Assembly (NCBI RefSeq): GCF_001656035.1 | Contig: NZ_CP010029.1 | Span: forward strand, 358,410-422,409 | Length of the DNA stretch: 64,000 nt | Direction of reading: 5' to 3' | Source: Yersinia entomophaga | GTDB lineage: Bacteria; Pseudomonadota; Gammaproteobacteria; Enterobacterales; Enterobacteriaceae | Part shown: piece by piece, positions 11,164 to 20,350 of the stretch | Numbering within the stretch: position 1 is the stretch's first letter | How the letters are laid out: every line of letters begins with the position of its first letter | The notes under the pieces: model-generated | Seen by the model: only the letters and a program-made list of their open reading frames with translations | Database searches by the model: none | What the model was told of the DNA's origin: nothing | Made by a program: the position numbers and the translations under genes

Positions 11164-12156
11164 TCAGATATGTACCAGACAGCCTCGTGCAATAAACGGG
11201 GCGAGTACTTCTGGCAATTCGGAGAAGTTATTCCAGCGTAAATCCAAGCGCTTTAACTGGCTCAATTCTGAGAAGCTTTCCGGCAGGGTGGAAAGTTTAT
11301 TGGCGCGTAAATCCAGACTGTGCAGATTTTTCAGTGCGCCAAAGTTTTCTGGTAGCTGGGAGAGTTGATTAAAGCGAAAATTAGCATCAGTTAGCTGGGG
11401 CAGGACACAAAACTCATTAGGTAAATAATCCAGACAATTATCTGAAATATCCAGCACGTGTAGTTGCTTCAGGGCGGCAATTTCAGGAGCGATTGAAGCA
11501 ATTTTATTCTTCATCAAATGCAACTCTTGTATCTGATGAAGGTGCCCTATGGCCGAAGGTATAGCTCTAATCGCATTGTTATACAGTCGAAGCTCTTTCA
11601 ATGCTGAGAGAGAAAATATAGCTGAGGGAATTTCTTCCAGCTGATTATCGGTCACATTTAGATAGGTCAAATGCTGTAGCTCAGCCAAAGTTGCGGGCAA
11701 ATCACTCAGATGATTATCGCTGATATAAAGATATTCCAGCTGTTTTAACCTCCCGAGTTCTTGAGGGAGGTTTTGTATACGGTTATGACCGAGATCTAAC
11801 ATGCAAAGCGACGATAATTCGCCGATACTGGCCGGTATCGATGGAATGTTGTTGCAGGATAAATTAAGTACCTGCAACTTCTGCAATGAGATAATCTCTT
11901 CGGGAAACGCTGTCAGGCAGTTATTGTACAGGCTGAGCTGTTGTAATCCTGACATTGTGCTTAGGTTCTCAGGGGCTGAACTTAGCTGTTTGTTATCCAG
12001 ATTACTAACCTGAATGGCCCGTTTTTCCACCGTGGTAGCGATTTTCGGGTGCTGATGAAGCATCATTGTATTGTGCCTTTTCTTTATGCTTTGCCTGATG
12101 TGCCAAGCATAAGCTTTTTTGCCGCTAGCGATGACTTTTTCCCATGGTATAACCAT
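11164..12156 (-). CDS. leucine-rich repeat protein
   Basis: The protein is about 330 aa. After a basic N-terminal region it consists of eleven consecutive 23-residue leucine-rich repeats (pattern LxxLxxLxLxxNxLxxIPxxI), ending in a short cap. No signal peptide, transmembrane helix or catalytic domain (for example the NEL ubiquitin ligase of secreted LRR effectors) is seen, so only a protein-protein interaction role can be proposed. The start is uncertain: ATG at 12156, ATG at 12066 (preceded by AAAAGG) and a TTG at 12210 are all possible. It follows the glycosyltransferase gene by about 20 bp on the same strand, probably as an operon. Neither gene is in the E. coli dusC-pbpG region. Confidence 0.8.
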   Translation of the reverse strand: MVIPWEKVIASGKKAYAWHIRQSIKKRHNTMMLHQHPKIATTVEKRAIQVSNLDNKQLSSAPENLSTMSGLQQLSLYNNCLTAFPEEIISLQKLQVLNLSCNNIPSIPASIGELSSLCMLDLGHNRIQNLPQELGRLKQLEYLYISDNHLSDLPATLAELQHLTYLNVTDNQLEEIPSAIFSLSALKELRLYNNAIRAIPSAIGHLHQIQELHLMKNKIASIAPEIAALKQLHVLDISDNCLDYLPNEFCVLPQLTDANFRFNQLSQLPENFGALKNLHSLDLRANKLSTLPESFSELSQLKRLDLRWNNFSELPEVLAPFIARGCLVHI

Positions 12157-12178
12157 GGGCTGAGTCAGTACGTATCCT

Positions 12179-13648
12179 TTATTGTGAAGATTGTTCTGCG
12201 GGCGAGACAAAAGCTAGGCACCACTTCATTTCTTTTCCCTGCCGGGTAACAAAAACATAGTCATTCATCTCGGAAATAGGCAAGCCTGGGAAGGAACGCA
12301 GAACATGCTGAAAATCAGCATCCTGACAGGAAGAATTCAGCGAACTCAGAAATAAACCACCGGCTTGGGAAATCTCTTTTTCTGAAATATTGGGGGTGTA
12401 GAGATTAGGTTTTTCATTATTAGACCATTTTTCCGCCATAAGGGGACGGTCTGGGGCGTAGAAAGTCAGCCACTGTGAGAAATAGCCACCGCCGACGTAG
12501 CGAAGTGGAACTTGATATTTATCTCGCCAGATTTGATTAATTTCGGCGCTTAGCGGTTGGATATAGTTAAATTTGCTGCCTGCGCCGCGAATATCTTTAT
12601 ACAACACTGTCGCGTAACCCAGACAAACCGCAGCCGCGACAATTAACAGAGATAGATTGATGCCTCGCCAGGATTTCACTCGTTCGACATTAAGGAAGCA
12701 AAGAGCGATAACAGGGGATAATACGGTAAAAGGCTGTAACCATTCGGTGATTCGTCCCCCGCTGTTAAACAGGAAATAGCCGAATATCAGTATAAGTGGC
12801 GGGGTAAACACGAAAAGAACGGCTTTCTTTTCGTCTGAGTCCGGCTGTACCAATGTGGCATTCAGCATTTTGAGTAGCAGAATGATGATGATAATGGGGT
12901 AGAAAACCACAAGAGCGGAAACCAGTACTTTACTGTTAAGTCCCGCGTTTATTTGTGAATCAACCCAATTGAAGGCGGCAAAGTCGTGCTGATAAAGCCA
13001 AAAAATATTGGGGGCGATAATAAGTAAAAATAGTAATAACGAAAGATAGAACTCTTTGCTATTGCAGGATTCTCGTCCTTTTTTCGTCGAGAAGGCATAA
13101 ATAAGCATAAACGGAAAAAATGCAAAGCTGGAGTATTTTGACATGGCGGCTAACCCGCAAACGACAGCTAAGGCATACCAGTAAGCTTTATTATCATAAA
13201 TAGATTCAACGAAAAATAAGAATAAGTACGGCCAAAACATCACAAGTAGATAATTGTCATTATAAGAAATTATATCAAAATTGATAACGCCAGATAAATT
13301 TAGCGCGAGCATAGAGAAAAATGCGATTTTGTAACTGCCAAACAGTCTTCGGCTCAGAAGGAAAACACCCCATAAACCGACGGCAATAACGGTAAAATGC
13401 GAAACATACCAATATAACGCAAGGTTTATCAGTGGGTTGATGAGTAGACCTATAGCCGTAACTGCGCCAACGATATAGGGATTTTTCGGTGAGCCAAATT
13501 CGAGGCTATTCGCCCAATTCAGGGACTCTACGGCATCGTAGGGAACAGCCGGATCTAGATTAGATGAGATCGCAATCCATATTACGCTGTAAATTAATAT
13601 AAATAATATTGCGCCGGTCTTGTAGTTATCGTCACTGCCATATGTCAT
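12179..13648 (-). CDS. ArnT/PMT-like family 39 membrane glycosyltransferase
   Basis: This 489-aa polytopic protein has about ten to twelve transmembrane helices and a soluble C-terminal domain of ~130 residues. The first periplasmic loop carries an acidic pair (DPAVPYDAVESLNW), as in dolichyl- or undecaprenyl-phosphate-sugar dependent transferases of the GT39/ArnT class. The DIISYNDNYLLVMFWPYLFLF segment and the later SKYSSFAFFPFML helix also fit that fold. The acceptor is unknown; lipid A, O-antigen or protein are possible. It lies upstream of the LRR gene in the same direction and appears inserted between dusC and pbpG. Confidence 0.75.
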   Translation of the reverse strand: MTYGSDDNYKTGAILFILIYSVIWIAISSNLDPAVPYDAVESLNWANSLEFGSPKNPYIVGAVTAIGLLINPLINLALYWYVSHFTVIAVGLWGVFLLSRRLFGSYKIAFFSMLALNLSGVINFDIISYNDNYLLVMFWPYLFLFFVESIYDNKAYWYALAVVCGLAAMSKYSSFAFFPFMLIYAFSTKKGRESCNSKEFYLSLLLFLLIIAPNIFWLYQHDFAAFNWVDSQINAGLNSKVLVSALVVFYPIIIIILLLKMLNATLVQPDSDEKKAVLFVFTPPLILIFGYFLFNSGGRITEWLQPFTVLSPVIALCFLNVERVKSWRGINLSLLIVAAAVCLGYATVLYKDIRGAGSKFNYIQPLSAEINQIWRDKYQVPLRYVGGGYFSQWLTFYAPDRPLMAEKWSNNEKPNLYTPNISEKEISQAGGLFLSSLNSSCQDADFQHVLRSFPGLPISEMNDYVFVTRQGKEMKWCLAFVSPAEQSSQ

Positions 13649-14049
13649 TTAGAACTAACCTTACTCTTATAATTGCAAATCAATTTGTCATTATTATAAT
13701 TACGCGTCTGTGTTCAAGTGCTTTCTCCTTTCTGTTTAGTGATTGTTTAAATGTGTTTTTTATAAATGGAAATAGTGACTTAATTTAACTTAGATTTGTT
13801 TTTTTGTTTAATGTTCATCTAGGAATAACTTAACTTTCAATAAGGCTATATCTTCTTTGCTATTAGAATAACTAATGGAAATTAACGATATTCAGAGAAC
13901 GTTTTTTTATGTTAGTCGCGCGATTGTCAATAATCGTAAGCGACCCTTTTAAATCTTTGTAACAATGATTTAAAGAATGTCTGATGCGCAGTTTATATGG
14001 GTAACTTATACTGCTTGGAGTCCAACCCACGTCACCTAAGCCAATCCAT
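13649..14049. other. intergenic region between divergent glycosyltransferase and pbpG
   Basis: This 401-bp divergent spacer is AT-rich, especially on the glycosyltransferase side (13670-13900). No gene, repeat or clear operator was seen. It must hold the promoters of both flanking genes; none could be assigned with confidence. Confidence 0.5.
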
Positions 14050-14985
14050 ATGCATGTGAAAATACGTTTATCAATATTAAGTCTGTTTATTTTATCGGCT
14101 ACGGCCTTGAGCGTTCCTGTGACGAGTTTCGCCACCACCAGTGCTGGCGTACAACAGGCAGCTCCGTTGGAGTTAGCCTCTGGCAGCGCGATGGTTGTCG
14201 ATTTAAAAACCAACAAAGTTATTTATAGTAATAATCCTGACCACGTAGTACCCATTGCCTCAATCACTAAACTGATGACCGCGATGGTGGCTCTGGATGC
14301 CAAACAGCCGCTTGATGAGATTATTTCAGTTGATATTCATCAAACTAAAGAATTAAAAGGTGTATTTTCGCGAGTGAGAGTCAATAGCGAAATAAACCGT
14401 AAGGACATGTTATTACTGGCATTAATGTCATCCGAAAATCGCGCCGCGGCCAGTTTGGCTCACCATTATCGCGGTGGGTATAGTGCATTTATTGCTGCTA
14501 TGAATGCTAAAGCCAAATCCTTAGGCATGACCCATACCCATTTTGTAGAACCGACAGGGCTATCAACCCAGAACGTTTCTACTGCGCGCGATCTCAGTAA
14601 GTTGCTGCTGGCCAGTAAGCAGTATCCGCTCATTGGTCAGTTGAGTACCTCTACTGAAAAAATGGCGACTTTCCGTAATCCGAATTACACCTTACCTTTC
14701 CGTAATACCAATCATCTGGTTTATAACGATAAGTGGAATATTCAGCTGACAAAAACGGGTTTTACTAATGAGGCGGGGCATTGTCTGGTGATGCGCACGG
14801 TCATTAATAATCGTCCGGTCGCTTTGGTGGTATTAGATGCTTTTGGTAAATATACGCATTTTGCTGATGCTAACCGATTACGCAGTTGGCTTGAAACCGG
14901 CAAAGCAGCGCCCATTCCAGGTGCGGCTAAAAGTTATCGACAGCAAAAAGATGCTCAGGGACGTTTAGCGAAAGTATCTGAATGA
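14050..14985 (+). CDS. pbpG: D-alanyl-D-alanine endopeptidase PbpG (PBP7)
   Basis: PbpG is a 311-aa periplasmic low-molecular-weight penicillin-binding protein that cuts DD-peptide cross-links in murein. A signal peptide (about 28 residues) precedes the S11 peptidase domain. The three active-site motifs are SITK (nucleophile Ser71), SEN and KTG ([12 protein letters not shown]). The sequence aligns along its length with E. coli PbpG. The start ATG has only a weak Shine-Dalgarno. Downstream, a 12-bp hairpin separates it from yohP and dld, keeping the dld-pbpG neighbourhood of E. coli. Confidence 0.95.
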   Translation: MHVKIRLSILSLFILSATALSVPVTSFATTSAGVQQAAPLELASGSAMVVDLKTNKVIYSNNPDHVVPIASITKLMTAMVALDAKQPLDEIISVDIHQTKELKGVFSRVRVNSEINRKDMLLLALMSSENRAAASLAHHYRGGYSAFIAAMNAKAKSLGMTHTHFVEPTGLSTQNVSTARDLSKLLLASKQYPLIGQLSTSTEKMATFRNPNYTLPFRNTNHLVYNDKWNIQLTKTGFTNEAGHCLVMRTVINNRPVALVVLDAFGKYTHFADANRLRSWLETGKAAPIPGAAKSYRQQKDAQGRLAKVSE

Positions 14986-15038
14986 TAGAAGATTAAGAGG
15001 CAGGAATACGCAGGATGCAGGTGTTTAACGGATTAAAA

Positions 15039-15068
15039 TGAATTCGCGGTAGGATAACCGCGAATTCA
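15039..15068. terminator. 12-bp inverted repeat between pbpG and yohP, likely terminator
   Basis: TGAATTCGCGGT and ACCGCGAATTCA form a perfect 12-bp stem with loop AGGATA between convergent pbpG (+) and yohP (-). On the minus strand it is followed by ATTTTAAT, so it best serves yohP. It may also stop pbpG transcripts. Confidence 0.75.
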
Positions 15069-15075
15069 ACCAACT

Positions 15076-15159
15076 TTAAAAAATAAGCTTGAAGACACCG
15101 GTAATAGTCAGCAGGCCGACAATAAAAATTATCGCGATAATCCATAATATAATCTTCAT
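15076..15159 (-). CDS. yohP: 27-aa inner-membrane miniprotein YohP
   Basis: YohP is a single-helix membrane protein of 27 residues (MKIILW...GVFKLIF), nearly identical to E. coli YohP in length, first five residues and C-terminal VFKxIF. E. coli YohP is used as a model of post-translational SRP/Sec targeting and of mRNA localisation; its function is unclear. The ATG is preceded by GAGGGG at ideal distance. A longer in-frame reading (from 15258) exists but lacks such a signal. Finding it next to pbpG and dld fits the E. coli yoh region. Confidence 0.88.
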   Translation of the reverse strand: MKIILWIIAIIFIVGLLTITGVFKLIF

Positions 15160-15303
15160 TTGTTTCCCCTCAAAGAGAGTGAAAATAACGCCAACCCAGG
15201 CTGGCAATGTGATCTCACTATAGTTTATCTTTTTCCATTTCGCGGTACTTCTTACCAATCATACTGATTTTTAAGACTTGACTGAAAGATAGCTCAAACC
15301 TTA

Positions 15304-17010
15304 CTAACGCCAGCACTTATGTTTTGAGGTTTTTCCTATCCCTGGATTAAAACTGTTGGTTGGATCTATTGCCTGATAAAAAGCCTTTAATTCAGGTTTA
15401 GCCAAATAGAGATGGCCAACATTATGTTCGGCGGGGTATTCAGCGCCTTTCGCCTGCAGAATTTCTAACATCTTATCTTTGATTTCCTGCGGACTCTCGC
15501 CTTTCTTGACAATATAATCCTGATGGAAAACGTGACACATAAAATGACCATAGTAGAGTTTTGCTACCAAACGGCGGTCTATTTCTTCAGGCAAGGTTTC
15601 AAACCACTGATCGTCATTGCGGCGCAGAGCAATATCCAAAGCCAATATATCTTCGACCTTATCGCTATGAACTGAATGGTAACGAACTGCTGCACCGGCG
15701 GCGGCAAAACGATGTAAAAAGGCCTTCTTTCCTTCGTCAGCGGTGCAAACCAGATAGTTACCTTCCGCCGTTGCGAAAAATCGACGTAAATGCTCGTTAG
15801 CTTCCGCTATTCCCTGACCGGACATTTTCAGCATCAGGTGATGTTCATATTTATCTCGGTAGCTTTTCAGGCGTTTAGGAAGATGGCTAGGCAAAATACG
15901 GCTGAAGCCCTGCATGACACGATCGGTGATATTGTTGATCAAAAAAGGAACTTTATTCAGTCGGGCATCGATCTTTCCTTTTAGGGTAAAGAAAGTCGGC
16001 ATCTTATCCGTACCCATAGAATTGATCATGATAAAAGTGTCTTTGCCATAAATTTCGGCGATATCAAAAACGTCCCGGTGCATATATTCTCCTGCAACCG
16101 GTAAGTGTTTAAAATCACGTAAAATAGTACGACGTAATTCTGTCAGCACCTTGGTGTCATTGGTGCCAATATAAAATACCTGTTGCTGAGACTCCGCTGG
16201 GAAAGTATCTAAACGGACGGCAAAAACTGCGAGCTTTCCTGCGCAGCCGGAGGCTTCAAATAAGCGCCGTTTATCAGCATTAAAACGCGACGGCGTATCG
16301 GCATCCACATCTCGCACTCGTTCAACATAATCATGATCCGAGGCTTTCTGCTCGCCATGACCAATATCTTCCGGGCCATAATCGGCACGGGTTAAACGCC
16401 AAAGAATATCTTCCGGCGTGTCACCCAGATGGATACCAAGATGGTTAACTAATTGAAGTTCGCCATGCTCATTTATCTGAGCAAAAAGTGCCATTTCCGT
16501 ATAAGCCGGGCCACGTTGTATTAGTGAACCGCCGGAATTATTGCAAACGCCGCCAATAACCGAAGCACCGATACAGGATGAGCCAATAACGGAGTGGGGT
16601 TCGCGACCAAAGGGTTTTAAGCGTTTCTCCAGTTCATTCAACGTACTGCCGGGGAAAGCAATCACCTGTTCGGCATTATTCAATAACTGAATCTGATTGA
16701 GTCGCAGCGTGTTGATAATAACAATCTGGCGATCGTAATCATTTCCACTGGGAGTGGATCCTTCCGTCAGGCCTGTATTGGCTGCCTGCATAATAATGAT
16801 TTTATCTGCGGCCAAGCAGGCTTGCAGTATTTGCCATTGCTGCATTAGCGTTGCGGGGAAAACAACGGCCAGAGCTTCCCCTTGACCCGAACGGAATCCG
16901 GTCCGGTAACGTTTGGTTTGTCGCTCTTTTGTCAGAAGGTAACTCTCACCAACAATATTTTTCAGTTGCTGCAATAATTCCTGATTGTTGTCACCATCGG
17001 TACGATTCAT
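15304..17010 (-). CDS. dld: quinone-dependent D-lactate dehydrogenase Dld
   Basis: Dld is a 568-aa FAD flavoprotein, peripheral on the inner membrane, that oxidises D-lactate to pyruvate and passes electrons to quinone. The FAD_binding_4 domain has MQAANTGLTEGSTPSGNDYDR and GSSCIGASVIGGVCNNSGG. The membrane-binding domain is the basic middle part, and the cap domain ends with PAEHNVGHLY and NPGIGKTSK. The ATG at 17010 is preceded by AGGTGAG and agrees with E. coli. A GTG three codons upstream is less likely. It is divergent from the class IV cyclase gene. Confidence 0.96.
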   Translation of the reverse strand: MNRTDGDNNQELLQQLKNIVGESYLLTKERQTKRYRTGFRSGQGEALAVVFPATLMQQWQILQACLAADKIIIMQAANTGLTEGSTPSGNDYDRQIVIINTLRLNQIQLLNNAEQVIAFPGSTLNELEKRLKPFGREPHSVIGSSCIGASVIGGVCNNSGGSLIQRGPAYTEMALFAQINEHGELQLVNHLGIHLGDTPEDILWRLTRADYGPEDIGHGEQKASDHDYVERVRDVDADTPSRFNADKRRLFEASGCAGKLAVFAVRLDTFPAESQQQVFYIGTNDTKVLTELRRTILRDFKHLPVAGEYMHRDVFDIAEIYGKDTFIMINSMGTDKMPTFFTLKGKIDARLNKVPFLINNITDRVMQGFSRILPSHLPKRLKSYRDKYEHHLMLKMSGQGIAEANEHLRRFFATAEGNYLVCTADEGKKAFLHRFAAAGAAVRYHSVHSDKVEDILALDIALRRNDDQWFETLPEEIDRRLVAKLYYGHFMCHVFHQDYIVKKGESPQEIKDKMLEILQAKGAEYPAEHNVGHLYLAKPELKAFYQAIDPTNSFNPGIGKTSKHKCWR

Positions 17011-17307
17011 TTTTCTCACCTAGAGTACGAACATCCTGTTTTGCTGCGAAAGTAAATCTGAATAGCTTATTTGTTGAAATCGATGCTTTCTTTCGTTGCC
17101 ATGAAGTAAACATGAGGCTGAGGTTTCTTTCCCTACTGTGGGGCCGAGTTTGTGATCTATTTCACACACTGAAGGCTATTTATAACCATGGGTGTTAATC
17201 GCATCGGATTTGATCCAGCTTATATCAACCTGTGGCTAACAGACTTAAGGCATAATTGAGTAGATATAAGGTTTTCTTACGACTATTTTCCTATCAGGGC
17301 GGATTCA

Positions 17308-17847
17308 ATGAGTGAGCATTTTGTTGGGAAATATGAGGTTGAATTAAAATTTCGAGTACAGAATATCCGTAACCTATTGAGGCGAATAGAAACGCAGGAT
17401 GCAGAGATTTTTGCTCTCAATAATCATGAAAAAGATTGTTATCTGGATGCTTGTGATGGCGGTCTTGCACGGCAAAATATCAGTATGATATTGCGTGAAA
17501 TGAACCCGTCGGGTATTCGGCTATGGATTGTCAAAGGGCCGGGAAGCGAGCGATGCGAAGCCAGCCGGGTCGAGGATTTGGGCAAGATTTCGAGTATGCT
17601 GGTGACTTTAGGCTATCAGCCGGTATTTACCCTGGAAAAGAACCGCAGTATCTATTTTATCGGCCAATTTCACATTACGGTCGACCATTTGGAGTCTGTG
17701 GGAAATTTTGCTGAAATTGCGGTGATGACAGATGATCCGAATGAATTGGCAGAATTAAAGCTGCAATGCAGTCTTTTTGCCTCAACCCTAGGATTAACCG
17801 CAGATATGCTGGAACCTCGTACTTATCGGCAATTACTGGGCTTCTAA
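17308..17847 (+). CDS. class IV (CYTH) adenylate cyclase
   Basis: This 179-aa CYTH-fold protein resembles the small class IV adenylate cyclases (CyaB/AC2) known from Aeromonas and Yersinia pestis. The signature is [10 protein letters not shown] (ExExK) at residues 8-17, with charged strands [25 protein letters not shown] and a C-terminal EPRTYRQLL that supply metal and triphosphate ligands of the tunnel fold. It could make cAMP from ATP, though related CYTH enzymes cleave triphosphates, so activity is not proven. It has its own GG-rich ribosome site and is divergent from dld. E. coli K-12 has no such gene here. Confidence 0.82.
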   Translation: MSEHFVGKYEVELKFRVQNIRNLLRRIETQDAEIFALNNHEKDCYLDACDGGLARQNISMILREMNPSGIRLWIVKGPGSERCEASRVEDLGKISSMLVTLGYQPVFTLEKNRSIYFIGQFHITVDHLESVGNFAEIAVMTDDPNELAELKLQCSLFASTLGLTADMLEPRTYRQLLGF

Positions 17848-17931
17848 GATCCCGGCATTGCAGTAAGGTACAAATTTGGCAATTGACCGGTGAAAATAAC
17901 GATATAGGTATTCTCACCGGTAAACAGACCA

Positions 17932-18273
17932 TTATTTTTTTAATAGAGTTTTGAGATTGGCAAAAGGGTTGTGAGTAGCGACACCCTGATCTTTCTGCGC
18001 GTCATCTCCGGCAATAACCGTCGATCCGTATTGATCGGCTTCGGTATATTTAGAATGCTCGTGATCGTGGCAAAACAGGCACAACATCTCCCAATTGCTG
18101 CCATCTTCCGGATTATTGCCGTGGTCGTGATCAATGTGGTGTACGGTCAACTCACGCAGATTAGAATACACAAACTCTCTGGAACACTTTCCGCAAACCC
18201 ACGGGAAGAGTTTTAGCGCTTTCTCGCGGTAACCGCTTTCCAGCCGGGCATAGTTTTTAGGGATATAAGCCAT
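17932..18273 (-). CDS. yajD: HNH nuclease family protein YajD
   Basis: YajD is a 113-aa protein close to E. coli YajD (IPKNYARLESGYREKALK at the N-terminus). It has a zinc-binding treble-clef HNH motif: two CxxC pairs (CGKC, CLFC), the HHIDHDHGNNPEDGSNWE core with the catalytic histidine, then HDHEHSKYTEADQYG. The family is annotated as HNH endonuclease but no substrate is known. The start after GAAGG (18273) is chosen over one four codons upstream. It converges with the class IV cyclase gene. Confidence 0.92.
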   Translation of the reverse strand: MAYIPKNYARLESGYREKALKLFPWVCGKCSREFVYSNLRELTVHHIDHDHGNNPEDGSNWEMLCLFCHDHEHSKYTEADQYGSTVIAGDDAQKDQGVATHNPFANLKTLLKK

Positions 18274-18677
18274 GGGAACCTTCAATTCTGTCGTGTGATA
18301 TCTGAACTTATTTTAGCGTGAAAGAAGATTCGTCACCATGATTAAGGTACTGGATAGGCTTTCCTCGTATGGAGTTTTAGTAAAATAACGATAGATTAAC
18401 CCACTGAGTCAAGAGCCATAGACACGACTTGATACAAGAAAATTTTATTATATCGATTTGGGCGTATTTTATTTTTATCATTCGATTTTTCATGTAGCGA
18501 ATGGGCATTAATCGAGCCATTTTTCTTTCATATAATGGTTTTTTGAGACTTTTTCCAATGATTTAAACGGCTAAGACGTTTTACACTGGTAGCATAATTA
18601 GGCTAATTTTATCTGGAGTAAGGGAATAATCCGCCCGTTGCCCGATAATTATTCTTTGCCGATAAAGTTGAGGCGAT
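18274..18677. other. intergenic region between yajD and the SUFU-domain gene
   Basis: This 404-bp spacer between divergent genes is AT-rich. No gene or repeat is visible and no well-spaced -35/-10 pair was found, though it should hold two promoters. Confidence 0.45.
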
Positions 18678-19781
18678 ATGAAAGAATCAGAAGTGCTGGC
18701 CGAAGTCAGTAATGAAAACCAGACACTGGTGGCTGTGGTGCAACAAGATCAGCGTGTGGTTTATTTCTATATTTACCCGTTGGAGTCCGTTGAAGATCGT
18801 TTTCCGGTGCGTGCCTGCTGGGTAAGAAATCTGACTGCGGCTCCCCAGTTAGATGATAACGCGGCTATTGAGCAGGGGCTTGCCCCGCGTTTGGCTGCGG
18901 CCTATTGTCGAAATATTGCTGGTGAAGAAGCATTGGATGCGCAATATATTAAGATTATCTGGTCAGAAAGTGATGACGGCGCAGCGCTGTGGTATCAGGG
19001 GCAATTATTGGCGGTGATTCCCGGCTGGAGTTTGTATATCGATCACTCTGTCTGTTACTCCGCTAGCTGTATTAAAGAGAATCCACTCACTTTACCTTTG
19101 GGGTCTGCGTCTACTAATACGCAATATGCTCAGGCGGAACGTACTCGACAATTTTGGCGAGTCTGGCAGCAGGAGGAAGGTAATCCCTGGCCCAGTATGC
19201 AAGTGGAATATATTCGACGCTATGAGCAACATTTTGGTCCGGCGCAAAAGTATTATGCTATTGATCAGGGCAGATGGCCGCCAATGGCGATCTCTCAGCA
19301 TGAAAAGGATGGAGTTTATTATTTTCTGACGCTGGGTGTCAGTATTCGTCCGCAGCCTTGGGTTGAGATTTTATTTAATGATGATGCCGGGAAATATCGT
19401 CGAATAGAATTAGCGATGGCAGTGGATAGTCAATATGTCAACGAAGACAACGCCGTTCGCATGGCGAGTGCTTTAGCCGGTTTTGCCCATGTTCCGTGGG
19501 GAAAAATAAGCTGGCTGGGAGAAGGCCATGCACTGGAGTCTGAAGTCGCCCCTCAGGGTTACGAAGGCTATGTATTATCGGCCAATCTATACTCTGAGCA
19601 CGTCAGTCTGACGTTGCCGGAGCAGCAGGGCGATCCGGTAAACATTTATTGGGCCAGTCCGATATTTACCAGTGAGCGGGAGTTTGCGCATTCGCTACCA
19701 AACGGCGGCTACGATTTGTTAGCGAAAATGCGTCAGCGGCAGGTGAATCATATTTTCGCGCCAAGAGAACCGGTTATTTAA
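18678..19781 (+). CDS. suppressor-of-fused (SUFU)-like domain protein
   Basis: The protein is 367 aa and soluble, with no signal peptide or membrane helix. The C-terminal half (about 165-365) fits the bacterial SUFU-like domain. It has a tail of the YYFLTLGVSIRPQPWVEI type, a hydrophobic MASALAGFAHVP helix, a strand before NIYWASPIFTSEREFA, and a closing GGYDLLAKM helix. The N-terminal ~150 residues are beta-rich and unassigned. Bacterial SUFU proteins are often immunity or adaptor proteins in toxin systems, but no toxin gene is adjacent. GAGGCGAT gives a good Shine-Dalgarno. Function unknown; the domain call rests on pattern memory. Confidence 0.6.
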   Translation: MKESEVLAEVSNENQTLVAVVQQDQRVVYFYIYPLESVEDRFPVRACWVRNLTAAPQLDDNAAIEQGLAPRLAAAYCRNIAGEEALDAQYIKIIWSESDDGAALWYQGQLLAVIPGWSLYIDHSVCYSASCIKENPLTLPLGSASTNTQYAQAERTRQFWRVWQQEEGNPWPSMQVEYIRRYEQHFGPAQKYYAIDQGRWPPMAISQHEKDGVYYFLTLGVSIRPQPWVEILFNDDAGKYRRIELAMAVDSQYVNEDNAVRMASALAGFAHVPWGKISWLGEGHALESEVAPQGYEGYVLSANLYSEHVSLTLPEQQGDPVNIYWASPIFTSEREFAHSLPNGGYDLLAKMRQRQVNHIFAPREPVI

Positions 19782-19965
19782 TCGGTCGAGTAGTTGTGTT
19801 TTAGCGGGATAAAAAATTTATTTTTATTCTTGGATGAAGCGTACAGATTTGCGGATTTACCTAATAAGGTCTTAACTTAATACTGTAATGGACGCTGTGA
19901 ATAGCTAATAATCACTCAGCTGATAAAGCACAGACCGTCAGGTTTATTCAATATTTGGAGGACGT

Positions 19966-20214
19966 ATGGGGATTCTATCCTGGATTATCTTTGGTCTCAT
20001 CGCCGGTATTCTGGCTAAGTGGATTATGCCAGGTAAAGACGGTGGCGGATTCTTTATGACCATCATTCTTGGTGTGGTCGGTGCTTTGGTCGGTGGCTAT
20101 ATCAGTACTTTCTTTGGGATGGGCAGAGTAGACGGCTTTAACATTGGTAGCTTTGTCGTCGCAGTTATCGGTGCCTTGGTTGTGCTGTTTATCTACCGTA
20201 AAATTCGTAGCTGA
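19966..20214 (+). CDS. GlsB/YeaQ/YmgE family small membrane protein
   Basis: This 82-aa protein has three hydrophobic helices with the family pattern: WIIFGLIAGILAKWIMPG, then GGGFFMTIILGVVGALVGG, then a third helix ending in a basic tail (YRKIRS). The family (formerly transglycosylase-associated) is often stress-induced and its role is not established. A strong GGAGGACGT precedes the ATG. It ends 29 bp before a hairpin terminator and is followed by the phn transporter genes, probably as a separate unit. Confidence 0.9.
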   Translation: MGILSWIIFGLIAGILAKWIMPGKDGGGFFMTIILGVVGALVGGYISTFFGMGRVDGFNIGSFVVAVIGALVVLFIYRKIRS

Positions 20215-20242
20215 TTTAACAAGAAAGACTCATCTTCTCTAA

Positions 20243-20272
20243 AGAAAGGTGGCAATCACATGTCACCTTTCT
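20243..20272 (+). terminator. terminator after the GlsB/YeaQ gene
   Basis: The stem AGAAAGGTG / CACCTTTCT (9 bp, perfect) with a 12-base loop lies 29 bp after the stop. The following T-tract is weak, so efficiency is uncertain. Confidence 0.65.
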
Positions 20273-20350
20273 CTCATCAAACTATCATTTCTCTGTAATA
20301 AAAATATCCGTTAATGGCTCAAAGATAACCTGCAATCTGAGAGACATTCT

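Noticed and set aside
13872..14216. 114-aa ORF antisense to the pbpG start
   Set aside because: Overlaps the conserved signal peptide region of pbpG; no motif and no ribosome site.
20293..20310. A Pho box before phnC
   Set aside because: Only the first half (CTGTAAT) fits; the second half is poor, so it is not listed as a site.
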